A stretch of 64,000 bases of DNA from Tubulanus polymorphus (taxonomy: Eukaryota; Nemertea; Palaeonemertea; Tubulaniformes; Tubulanidae), in NCBI RefSeq assembly GCF_964204645.1, contig NC_134031.1, positions 5,873,001-5,937,000 of the forward strand, read 5' to 3'. The notes beneath the pieces were generated by a model, which did not search any database, was not told the DNA's origin, and worked only from the letters and a program-made list of their open reading frames with translations. The position numbers were made by a program, and so were the translations under genes. Shown piece by piece: positions 38,503-51,659 of the stretch (position 1 is the first letter of the stretch; each line of letters begins with the position of its first letter).

Positions 38503-41500
38503 TAGTCAATGTTAATACATATACATAATGGAAGTTTACTCAGATTTTCTGGGAACGTATTGAAACAAGATTCAGGAACGTGTGGCTTGCGTCTAGGGAT
38601 GATAATTCTCTACGATCGCATAAAAGCCGTTTCCATAAATCGTAACATATATTTATTTACCTGCATTCCTCTGTTAGTGTACCGTTAGGCGAATAAGCCA
38701 ACGTGAAATTAACATATCCCTCTAGTTTCCAGTTTTGTTGATACTGGTACATTAACTTCGGCAGAAACTCCGACGTGAATGCGATCAGGAATGCCTAGAA
38801 TTTAGAGAAACGATCGAAGTCGAGACGATACACGACATCCGCAAATGAATAAATGAATATAAGAGAAATCCAATAATAATCCAGCCAAAGATGTGTTGGT
38901 TCTTGAGAAATAGTTTTTTCTATATTTGAGCAACGTTTTGGCCGAAGACTATTAGCCATCATCAGGCGTACTCACTCAGTACACCTAATGATGGCCGTTA
39001 GTCTGTAGCCAAAATGTTGCTAAAAGGCGTAAAAACTTTTTTTCGAGAACTTTACATCTTTGGCTGGTTTATTTTTTATAGAGAAACCATTTTGAGAAGT
39101 GAGTAGGAAATCTGAGCTAGATCACTTACATTACTGATTACAGACAGTTGCGCTAGCGCGTCTAGAATCGTAAACCAGACTCCGATATCCTGACACCGGT
39201 CAGCGACAGGCCGACGCGTTTCGCAAACCAATTTCGACGCGTCCAGACGTATTTCTAGCCAGTTGTTCAGCAACGCGAATAACGGAGCCAACGGGAACGC
39301 GGCCACGAATATAGTTATGAATCCGAACTGTAGCACTATAAAATCAACATCGAAACAACTATATGAATCATTGATTCAGTCCCTGAGAGCCGGTAATTTC
39401 TTTAAACAGCCCCTTAAGAAATCCAGTCTCAAATTTTGGGTTTTATCTATTCAAAATAAACATTATACTTGAACCCTATCAGTGCATCTACACTGCAGTG
39501 CAGTGTATAAATAGGCAATGGACTTTGCTAGTTCACCGCACCGCAGTGTAGATGCACTGTAGCAGTATGCCCGTTATTCAACACACTGGGGTGGAATTTC
39601 TTAGAATTTTCAAATTATCTCCAGCACTCGATGGGTATTGATTAGTCAGCACTAAAATGGTTTCAGTAAAGTTGTTTTATATTCGTATTTCTAACAATTG
39701 GAGTCCGAGCTACGGCTTCGTAAAGTGCAACTGATTTTCTATTTGTCTCAGCGATGTTTGATCTGTGCGATGAGGTGGTAGTGAACATCACACGACTCAC
39801 GCGTCGTGGTCTGAAAATTGAGATGAAAACCCAAATATTCGTACCCATTTCTAAGTATTCCTCGAATAGACCTTCGTAATCTATCAGTTCGTAATCTTCT
39901 TCCCAGCGACTTTTCACAACATCTTTCGACGCATGTTTTATCTTTCGCTGATGCAACCAAGTTTTCAGCTTTCTACAAAAGACAAGAAATCATGAACAAG
40001 TTAATTCTTAATTGCAATGACTTATTTTTTCAACGAGACACAGCTGCCTTTCAGCAAAGCAACTAACGTTACGTGGTTAACTGACTGATCTACAGTGGAA
40101 AGCTCTACATCGGCAAAACGTCTAAAAAGGCTTCAATGCTTCTACTACTACAATATTACTGCTACATGTACTACTATTACTTCTACAGGGTGCCCACTTT
40201 CCACCCAATTACAAATCTGAGTTTTCCTGATTTTTCCATGTCGTAACACAAAATTCTCTGAGTGAATCAGAGAAATTTTGTGGTTTAAAATGTCATAATT
40301 CATCCATTATTTTGTGGTTTCATAATTCATTCATTTTCAATGAATCCTGCATTGATAGAATGTGTGGTCAAAAATAGAATATCCGAATTCCCTGAGTTTC
40401 AAGGTTTTCTGCAAAATTTGTCTAATTCCCTGAATCTTCCCTGATTTTTTCAGGTTTTTCAGGTCAGTGGTCATTCTGTTCTAGTACTACTACTACTAAT
40501 ATAACTACCATAATTCGATTTCGCATCTTTACTGAATTTCTCAATAAACGTCCAACTGTTAAGACATGAGGACTAAACGTATACTTACGGTACGATGACC
40601 TCTTGTGCATTGTTTATAACTTGTTTGCCGACCATGATAACGGCCAACTGTTGAGCGAGTTCAATTAAACAGCCTCCATTGTTACATTCTTCGTTACGTA
40701 GACCGAAGAAATGGTTGTAGTTACCCGGGTAACCAACAAACCTGCAATAACAACAAGCGGTAATATTCAATGCCATGATCATATATACTAAACCGACCTT
40801 ATCTTACATCTGTAGATATAGTAACAACTACCCCTGTATTGCATTAAACTCAAGGAACCAATGTCATCTGTTCTGTGGTTTGAAAGTCATGGGTTTGATT
40901 TGACTTCATTCAAAATATATCTTCAATTATTTGACTCTTGAGGAACTGCTTCATGTTATACGTCATTTTTACATGGAATGTGTCAGGGGTGGCCAAGAGT
41001 TTCAATCAAAACGTTAACTTTCTGCGAAAACGCCTATTCAATGTTCTTATAGAATAAAGCCCCTTTTTCAGAGCATTTATTTTCCCTGATGTGCTTTTCC
41101 TCCAATGTGCTTCTGAAAACCCCAGCAATAACCTTTTATAATTATAAGCAAAATTCAATGACAACCAAAAAATCAAAATATGCTTCAAATATCATGTTGA
41201 ATGTTCCTTCAGGTAGGCAGGTATTATCTGTATGCTGACCGTTTGAATGTACTTACCTTCCCTTGAAGAAAGCTATGTAAAATATTGACGAGTAAAAATT
41301 GACGAACTGAAAGATGAAGACTTTAAATGTGAGCTGATCTTCAAATTCTGACTGCGTACGATGCATTTCTGGAATAGGGAAAAAAAGAAACAAATCTTAA
41401 CTTTGCGAATGAATGCCGACAATATTTCAGGCACAGGTATTAATTTTGTTTCTGATGTATGTTCTATGACTTAACAGCATACACAGGTCCACCCGTATTC

Positions 41501-44500
41501 AAACAACCCCATGGCAAAGCACGGCCAGGCCATCAGTTCAAACTCTGCACTGTATGGAAGTTTTCCTGGTTTCCCTAGTGTCACTCATCCTAATTGCCTC
41601 TCTACAGAGGAGCCACTTGGTACCTGGCCCGTACTATCACACAGAGACGATTTAGAGAGCGGGTTCATACCCATACCCGATACTACACAATGCTTTAAAA
41701 CAAAGCGAAGTGAGTCACTTCCGAAACCAGTTGCTATTCACAGGCAATAATTTGACGGGTGCTAAAATTTGGCTAGAGTCCGGACTGACGTTTTTGGTCG
41801 GGCCAAATTAGGCCATGGCCAAAAATGCACGTGTGATCGTGCTTATAGTGCAGCTTGTATGCTACTTCTCCCCCAGCAGACATGGCACTGCAGATACGGC
41901 GTATACGTAGGCTAGTATGAGTCAATCATTAATCAAATTGTGGATATTTCCTATTACTATTTCATACTATTTTACACAATTATCTTGTATTGACATTACT
42001 AAGTATGAGTATCATTAAATATCACATTTTGGATAATAGCACTCATTCTATACTATCATTGTCAATTATAAATGATAGAAAAGCTTTCCAGGGTTGCTCG
42101 CTATTCATTCAAAAGGCCACGACAAGTACAAACGAACTCACCCCACTGCGTCAACTTCAGCGCTAACTTTTCGTACACTTTTCCTAACGACATGATCAAT
42201 ATTAGATTGACGATGGCGGCTGTCATGCTGGCAATAGTCGTCGCTTGTCCGCGGAATGTTTTATTTTGGAAGAGCGGGATACTTATCAACGTTCTATACA
42301 TAATAACGGCGATGATGAAAATCAGCACGAGAATCATCTGGAAGAAAAATATAACGAAAATAATGAAATAGAACCAACAAGCCAGAGGCGACGGCAGTTC
42401 TTTTCGGGGCTCAGGCTTGAATCTGGAACCCCGAAATTATCACGTTTTAGTTCCCATTGCATTTTGAATATGTCTTATCTAGGGCCAATGGCTACATTTT
42501 TCCAAGACAACTTTTTGCATTTCGATCAAATTCCTCGGTTATGAAGTCATATATGAGGTCATATATATATGGGCCCATTCTTTGCACCGCACAACTAGAC
42601 CCCCTTACTAACATTGATCCCAAGTTTGATCAAGATCAACCCACTATTAACAAAGCTAAGGACAGACACACATACATACAGACAGACAATACGAAATTAA
42701 GGGTCTCATGACGGAAGCCCGAGAACCAATATGGAAGATACTCGTAATCGGAAACGCAGTTTTTACGATGGACGACCCAAGCCAATAAAAGTCTGCGGCT
42801 AGGTCTAGTCTGAATCGATTTCAACCATTTCATGTCACTGAATGCGGTGATTTGGATATTCTCGGAGCCGCCCTTGTTGGATACATGGATGAAAACCAAG
42901 ACATGGTCGCGCACTAATATCATGAAGACTATCAAACCTACATCAATACTGTACAATTCACAATCTGACCTGTATTATGGCTTTCAAAGACTCTGAATCA
43001 TAACATGCTGAATCATATTTGGGGAGGATTAAAACCAGTGAAATTCTCTATACGTACCATGATGACTATACACGCTATACCAGACAGAATTCGAGGCAAT
43101 CGATCCCGTTCTGGGAAATGCGGCTCCAGAATTCCGGTGATCGGATTTTTCTCGTAAGTCGGTGCCAGTGCAGCGTACTCGGGCCTCGGTCTCTCCTACA
43201 AATGAGACATTTCGGATTAATTCTCAGCCCAACAAAGTTTATTTTATAACGCATACGCTTAAAATTAGGAGTGGTCTTAAGATTCAAGCCTAACGCACAT
43301 GACACAAACAGACAGGGAAACACAGAATCAAACATGTTTGTTTCCGAAACCATGTTTCTCATTCTTTTATCTTAAAATAGGGATTGACCCTGTCATTTAT
43401 TTGATTGGTAGCTTTCGTTTGATTTGTCTTGATTTGGTGTTTCTCATTAACAAACACGAGAAACGCTCGGAAACATGTTTCCATCTCCTGTTCGAATGTT
43501 TACCCGCGTCCTGTGCGTTGGGCTCTAGGGATAAGTCTAAATTAGAACTGGGCCTAGTAAACTGCGGAATAGTGCGCAACGTTTTAATGCCACGAAAGGA
43601 GCCTTGTACATTTTTTGCATCGATACGTGAGCTGAAGAAATACGAACGAGTAGGAAATAGGTAATATTCGATAGCAGAAAGATTACGTATATGAAATGAT
43701 GCTATCAGAAAATAATCGATATTCATTTCAAAGATGGAAAGGCATCAGTCGAAGTGTGAAAAAACTAGTAGAATAATTTGTACATATGAAATGTTATTCT
43801 AGATTTAAGCTGTGATGCTAGATCCAGTTCCAGTTGTGGGTTAAAATTTGGAAATGAATGATACTTTTCTAAAATATGGAGTCAAATCTATAGCACAGGG
43901 GCGTTTCACAGAACAACTTTCAAATGACTATCGAAACTTTAAAAGTCGTTCTACGAAACGGGCGCGCCCTGGATTCTGAATGTTTTAGTTGTTAATATCA
44001 GTCGAAGTGAAAGAGTTGCTACTATTTTCAAACACGATACCAAATCATATTCTTCAACGGAGAAAACTACTGAAAAATAAGCCATCACTGATTACACACA
44101 CGTCAAAACTTGAGATTTATGATAAGAAAAAATTTTTTTACTTAATTCCCTCGGTAGATGTTGATACATTAGATTTTTCAGAATCAGGTGCCAGTTATTT
44201 CTGTCAGTTCTGCTGTAGGTATTGTAAGTTAAAACTGGTGTACAAAACAGCCCAAGATCTTTATTTGGCTTCAATAGTGAAAACTTACTTCATCTTCTTC
44301 AAAATCAGTACAATCCCAGTGATGCGCCAAACTCGCTGTTTTACGTTTCCAGTATTCTAAAAACGTCACAGCTGAAATTCAAATAGAAAACAAACAATCA
44401 GTTTTAACGCTGAACAAAAGATCCACGGTAATGGATATTACACATTAGGTTTCATAGACCACTGGAAACGTTCAATATTTCTGATTGCCTTAGTTATCGT

Positions 44501-47500
44501 CACCTAGGAACAACTTGGAGGCAAATGAACGGATGAACAACTGTGTCTCCTTTAAATAACAGATAGCTTGATCAGGGTTGTACATAGTTTTTCAGGGTGG
44601 CCACTTTCTGCCTATTTACAAATCCCTGGAGTTTTCCCTGATTTTTCCACGTGATAACGCGAAATTTCCTAAATGAATCAGAGAAATGTCTAGGTTAAAG
44701 ATGTTACAATGCATTCATTTTTCATCGATTCTTTTTCATTCTGATTCCCTGAATCTTTCAGGTCAGTGGCCACCATGTTTTTATTCCGTATACTGTGTAG
44801 GAAAATAACATTTTTCAAGCGGCGATATTTTCAATTATAACAATAACACAGTTATGAATCGTTAGGCGTTACAGATGGTGTACAGAATCAAGGCGAAACA
44901 TAACACATATACGCATTGCCCATTAACGTTAATTGTATTCGGAAAAAAAAATCGAAATCAATAAATTCCTAATGTTACCCGCGCGAACAAAAAGCTGTTT
45001 TGATTAATTCAATAACATATTCAACGTTCAGCCTAATGTTATATGAGAAATTATTAGCGTGATATAACATGATAGTGGGCCTAGGTTTGATTCCTTCCAA
45101 GGATATAAGGGTAAAAGGTTCATCTCTCGGAGATAATAACCTTTGATGCCAAGATTTAGTTTTGACAATATATAAAATAAAAATCATAAAATTCCATAAT
45201 AGTAATAGTAAATTAATGAAAAAAATGTCTCCCCGAGTCTATTCGATGCTTCGACTATACCCCAACAGCCATCTTCAGTAATACTCAATCTTCAGGAATG
45301 TAGAATAAATGACAAACTCATGGAAACATTTCGGGCTTTATCTTTTCATTAGAAGTGTGGGATTTTATGTATCATCCTCACGGACAGTGATTTCATCAAC
45401 GGTGAACTCATTTTTACTCACAACTGTGGAACTGGACCCTGGTCATTGAACCTGCCTTAAAAACTGAAAGTTTTAAGGCAGTAACACTCTGAAAGACTTG
45501 AGTAAGCCTAAATCAGGTCGCACAAAGATCAGATGCGATCAGCTGTTCGTCCGATCTTAACTACACTCAGGTCACCTGAGATCCTTCATTTTGAACCGAA
45601 CCCCGTTAGTTATGTGATGTGTACATACATCGCTGTTCATTGGCTACCTTACGATCAGTCTTTAATACACTCAGGTCACATAAGATCCATAAATGGAACA
45701 TGTCCGATCGGCTTACGAATGGTCTGCGATCAGTTTTAACGATCTTGAGTAGGCTGACTGAAACATCAGCCACTGGTTGCCTTACGACCCAACGATCTGA
45801 TCAGATCATACATGACCTGAGTTAGGCTTAGACTAAGTTAGGCTTAAGGCTGAGTTAGGCTTAAGAGGCCTGTTTTATATACTGACATTATCTTTAACCC
45901 GTGGGCTAACACCATCATTTTCAATCGAGTTCACATAACAGGGTTAAAGTAAATACCAGTCGGTGAAACCGGGACGAGGATAATTAATCCAATTTCGATG
46001 CTTACCCCAGAATGAGACGAATATAGCATAAAACACAGTTCCGGGATGATCGAATAGATACGCGATTCTCGTGTACAAACAAACATCGGACAAGTTCCAG
46101 TATTTACAGCCGATATTCTCATCGCACAGCGGACACATCTTAAAATGATTCGTTTTATTACACGTTTCATTCCTGGAAAAAAAGATAAAGAAAAATGTGT
46201 TAAGTTTTTTTTTTTGTGAACGGAGAATTTTCTTGTTGTAATAAAAACACCGTGACTCTTCTGATTTTTTCCAAACGGCCCCGATACTGCGAGTTTGACT
46301 TAAACATCCAGAGGAAAGTCGCAATCGAAGGTAGGAAGTCACGATGTGTCCCAATTAAAAGACAAGAGTGTGAAATCCGCTATGAAAAAAACAAAAACAT
46401 CAAAAACTCTGGAATTTTTGATTTTCAACTGGAAACCATTTTCAAGAGATACTAAGAGTAAGTACAAGGATATGACATGTTTATATTGTAGAATCTAACT
46501 GAGAGAATTTGATACGTGTCACTGGCTTATGAAACATAGGTCTGCCAACCACAGTTGAATTGGTAGATTCGGCATGCCATGCAACTATGTTCGAATGAAA
46601 TTCGCTATCGTCCTGACATTTTCAGGCAATCGCAAGAAATGTGGCAAATAGCCCGCGGAACCGGGTAATCAATAACGTAACATCGATAAGACACAAATTA
46701 TTTACGACGTCATCTTCACCTCCTCATTAAAGCGATCTAACAAGCATTCTACAAATAATCATATACAGTCTTCAATTCAGGCGTGGTAAATAATTAAGCG
46801 GAATAAGTTTGTGTAGTGGTCAGTTTCACTAGTGTCTGTATAAACAATCTAGCTAATTGTCTTCAATAGCGGTTTGCTTCTGGATTTAAAGGAATACACG
46901 AATTTCAACTGAAATTAAACCTAAATTTAACTGTGGAATTTGCGGAAGAATATATTGCACTTAATGCATTCAAGTCTTTGAACAAAAAGCAGTACCCGCA
47001 GTGCTGCTGTGGCAATTGAGGATTCCATGTATGGCAGGTGAGGATCCACCACATTCGCTAGTCGTCACCCAGTTTTCACGCTTCAATTTCTTCTACATTT
47101 CGATTAAATTCTTCTAAATCAACTTTTCTCATCAATAAATAAATTTCCAGTAAAACTATATAATCCACTTATTGGGAAGGTCAATCCTATATCTATGTGA
47201 TGAGTAGTTGGACCACATTTCCATTTTGGAAGCCTAAATGTCCAGTTCAAAGTAAATTGAAAATGGACTAATTTTCAGCACGGTACGTATAAATGAGTGC
47301 ATTGTTACGCCATCCAATGAACGCTACAATAAAATGTTGAACAGTTTTACATTATGAAAACTGTTCATCAATTTAAAGATGAACTATGGGTAGAACTTAT
47401 TTCTGAAAAACGAAATGATTGGTACTTACGCTATCGGGTTATCGTACATAGTGACAACGCCGTACAGAAATACCAGCAAGCCAACAATTGACGCCGGTAA

Positions 47501-50500
47501 CAACCAAGCAGTGTAGAAACCTACGAAATAAAACCAATCTAATTCAGAATCACATCGAAGAAACATTTCAATGAATTTCAGTTTCAAATTTTTTTTTTTT
47601 TAAATTTTAATTCTAATACAGATTATTCGATTTCCATCAAAATAATATACATCATCGTTATCTCGCCACGCGCCACATGAGTTTCAAATGTCCCGAGTGA
47701 AATGCCATAAAATGCTACAATTCTAGATCGAGCCCTGTGACATTCACAATTCGGGGAATATCAAAGAATTAACCGTAATGAACTCTTACCGAGCCATGCG
47801 AAGTAGATACTGATTTTCTCGCCGAAGTACTCTCGAATATGGTCCAACGGTTGGTACTTGTACCAGCGACCCCATTTAGCCCAATATCCGTAGAGTACTT
47901 GTCTCTGGTTCATGTGAGAAGGTGCTACTTTCTTCGAATCGAATTCGAACGGTCCCTGTAACGAAAAGTATCACATCATAACGGAGCCGATAAAGGGCGG
48001 ACCCGCGATTACAGACCCACTAACTAGCGGGTCAAGGGGCTATTCCTTGCGAGGGATATCATTGACACCAAACTCTATGAGACTGGGCCTAGGATAGGGT
48101 TGACCTTAAGGGAACTTTCACAGGGTTCAAACGGGTTTCCCAATTTTCCGTACCTTTTCAATACTCAGATCATAATTTCTCCATACCCCTAAGTTACACA
48201 TTGCCAACCTAGAACAGGCAATGTGTAGGCCCATTCAAAGTAAATAAATGCCAATCATCAATATCATTGTCAAAGTGTTTTCATAAGGTTTGTTATCGAA
48301 TAGTTAGTTTAAGACATTTAGGCATATAGCCTTAAATTCAAAATAGAAGGAACATTTTCTATTTTGAGGCTATTTTCTGATTTTCCATACTTTTCCATAG
48401 CCATAGAGAAGAGAAAAAAAAGTTTCCATAGCTTTTCTAGGGCCCGGAAAAAATTCCAGTTTTCCGAAACTTTCCAACGCTTTCCAAAACCTGTAAGAAC
48501 CCAGCTTTCGTACCAAACCCTATGAAACTAGTTTTAACCTTTATGGACCTAAAAATTTGCATTTCGATCCATAACTACGATATATAATCAGTTTGAAATT
48601 ATTAATATCTAATTTATATGTATATATACATATTTGTGTTATTCACCGGCTGTGGTACTATATGGACCAGGTGCTGTAACGATCAAGAACCTAATTATCG
48701 TCAAAGCACTCGTTCGCAGCCCTCCATAAAACGAACTCTCAATTACGAACCTCGTGCAGCGGGAAAGCGCCGGTGAACACCTCCTCGTCCAGCAGCCGAT
48801 CGATGCCGATTTCGGCGCGTTTCTTCTTGCCGTAGACGGTCGTCTGCAGGATTTCGTTTATCACTCGATGTCGCTGGGTCGACTTGAAATACGTGTCGTG
48901 ATTGTCGCTCCCTAAAAATCTGATCGATAGAAAAGAGAAAAATGCGTCATTTTAAGATTCTCTTCTCGCGGGATAAATGGAACGAGGTGCTTGGGCTTTG
49001 GACAATTGAGTTGCTTAAAAGTTGCTTTAAGTTAGACATTGTTAACTGGATCCCTACAGATCGGTCATTCCTGAGTGTAAGAAGTTTTCAAGGAGTTTTA
49101 AAGGAGAAAATTTCAAATTTCTAGGAAGCGTCTGTTTCACTTTCATATCCAAAATACTGTAGACTCCTAATCAGGACTGTCAATCTCAGTGAACCAGTAA
49201 TTCGGTGGTTTTTGAAGCAATTTTTTTTCGTATAAACTACCTGAACTCGGTAACTATCTAATTGGTTAAAGAAAAATCCCGGTTCCAAATAGTACCGATT
49301 TATGCGTTGTCTACTGTACAACTACAAACATTTCTAGTATCCCATTTCTTAAAATTGAATTAATTTCAAAGGAGTTTTGGGAATTTTGTTCAAATTAAAG
49401 GATTTTAAAGCACCTTTAAAAGAATCTTCCATTCACAAGGAGTTTTTAAGGAATCAAGGAGTCGTAGGGACCCTGGAGCCATTTTCAAAACATTTTGAAA
49501 ATGGCTCATAGAATTGAGTTGAAATGTCAGGCTATCTCTTAAATTTTTCTTCTTTATCAACTTATCGACTTAACACAGCCACTTGTCTATGGAAACCAAC
49601 GTAAAGCTTCAAGTTGTTCTTTTAATCGAACTGATTTCCATTCGATTCAAACGTAATAGACCGCGCGACTCTCTGAGTCGTCTACCGCGGAAATCGGACG
49701 ACTTACCTGTCGATTTTCGATCGCTTGAACTGACAGGTGTAGTAATCGAGCGGTTTATTCGGCACGTCGGAACTCATCATGTTCGGTATATGCAACATTC
49801 GCAGCACTTTCTCCGAATAATTATCGCTCGGATTCGGATGAGCCTGAAATAACGCGTGTAAAACAACAATTAAAATTCATGATCAGACACGTAATATCAA
49901 GAAATATCATAAACCAAGCGCGCGCAGCAAGAAAAACATCAAACGTCTTAACCCTTTCAGTGCGTCTACACCGCAGTGCGGTGTCTAAATCAGTGATAGA
50001 TTTTGCTAGTACACTGCACTGCGGTGTATTGATGTAATTAGTAATTATCTCTCTTCAAAAATGGCAGCACGTGTCAAACATAGTGAAATACTAGTAACTA
50101 ACGATACACCGCAACGCAGTGTAGACGCACCATAGTGGTATTCCCGCTGTTCAACACACTAGGGTGGATTTTCTTAGAATTTTCAAATTATCTCCAGCAC
50201 TATAGGGTATTAATTAGTCAGCACTGAAAGGGTTAACCCAAGCATACATCGACAAAGTAACTGGAGACAACTAGTTGCGGGGTAGTTTTCGGCGTATGAG
50301 AGGATCAGGAACTGAATTTGTCGATGTACACAAGCTTACGACTGGTAAGCGACTATCTATCTCCAGTTCGAACCAATTGCTGATGTTCTACTTTTGAGCA
50401 ACTGGTTGTACTGAGTGACGGGTTTTCCAGGTTTTCCTGGTCAGTGGCCACCCTAAGTAAGTAAGTTTCTGGATCGGATATTTTCACAAATCGCAATGGC

Positions 50501-51561
50501 TTTAGCCCTATATGAAATAAAAAGGTTAACGCCAAAATCAGGTAACTGCGTGCTCAATAGATATGTTGGATCCCCATACATTATGTCTGTCTATTCGTCA
50601 AAACTTGCAAAAATTTGAAGAAAAGCCATCTAGCTTTTACGGTTACATTTAAGATTAGCCGACTATAACCGCTAGCTAACTGTCCCATCGTAAACGTGGA
50701 TCCATGGCGTACCGGCGACGCTACTGTGTGGCAAGCGAAATTCCACTATAATCCGCCAGGTGTCGCTAGTATACAGTACGATGTCGATGCTGGATTTCTT
50801 CTCAAACTCAAATAAAACCTAACACAATAATTTCTCAAGTTCTGTGCATGATGTACGAAAATTATGCCACACATTGGAACTTCTATGATTAATCAGTGTT
50901 TATTTAGACGCTTGATTTGCTTAATTTTTGGATCACAAGACCGAAAATTGAAAATTGAGATCAAAGTTATTTGACGAGAATGAACTAATTTTGATCGAGT
51001 TCGTCTGATATCTTTAACCGTTTCGGTACCGACTAATAAATCCCCTTAAAAGTAGTGCTGGAGATAATCTGAAAATATTTGAACAATTCCAGCCCAGTGC
51101 ATCAAATAACAGGCATCAGCTATGATGCGTCTACACCGCGGTGCAGTGTATCGCTAGTTGCTTATATCTAACTGTGTTTGACAGGTGCTGCCATCATTAA
51201 AGATAAAAACGTTTACGAATTATATCAATACACCACAGTGCGGTGTACTAGCAAAGTCAATCAATCTATACACCGCTATGCGGCGTAAACACACTGAAAG
51301 GGGTTAATAGTGGCGCGATCTGACGGGTAAGCTCATGCGCCGGTAGACCCCGGTGTCTCTATCATGAAATCGCGTCGAACAACATTCGTAATGACAAAAA
51401 TGATTTTGAATGCATCGTTCAGAACCATGTACGCTCTTTCTCTCTCTACCTCCCTCCCTCACGAGCCGCCGTTATTATTCGAATAATAACCATAGCAACT
51501 TGTATACAATTAGTCAGCGGTGAAATATCAAGGGATGAAAACGAACACGACATGATGATAA

Positions 51562-51659
<98 letters not shown>

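Noticed and set aside
42338-42422. Upstream extension of ano7 exon 42142-42337 to an AG at 42422 with an open frame
   Set aside because: The preceding exon (43058-43195) ends in phase 0 on ATG, which joins exactly to the acceptor at 42337. The longer form would need phase 2 and adds a non-anoctamin segment.
42636-42956. 106-codon minus-strand open frame inside ano7
   Set aside because: It falls between two verified exons and overlaps a probable retroelement fragment. It shows no anoctamin sequence.
43397-43726. Open frames of about 110-120 codons on both strands near 43300-43700
   Set aside because: Intronic, overlapping on opposite strands, with no start context or domain.
48751-48911. Acceptor at 48911 for ano7 exon 48751-48919
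   Set aside because: It gives the wrong phase and loses the conserved FLG before SDN. The acceptor eight bases upstream restores RFLGSDN in phase.
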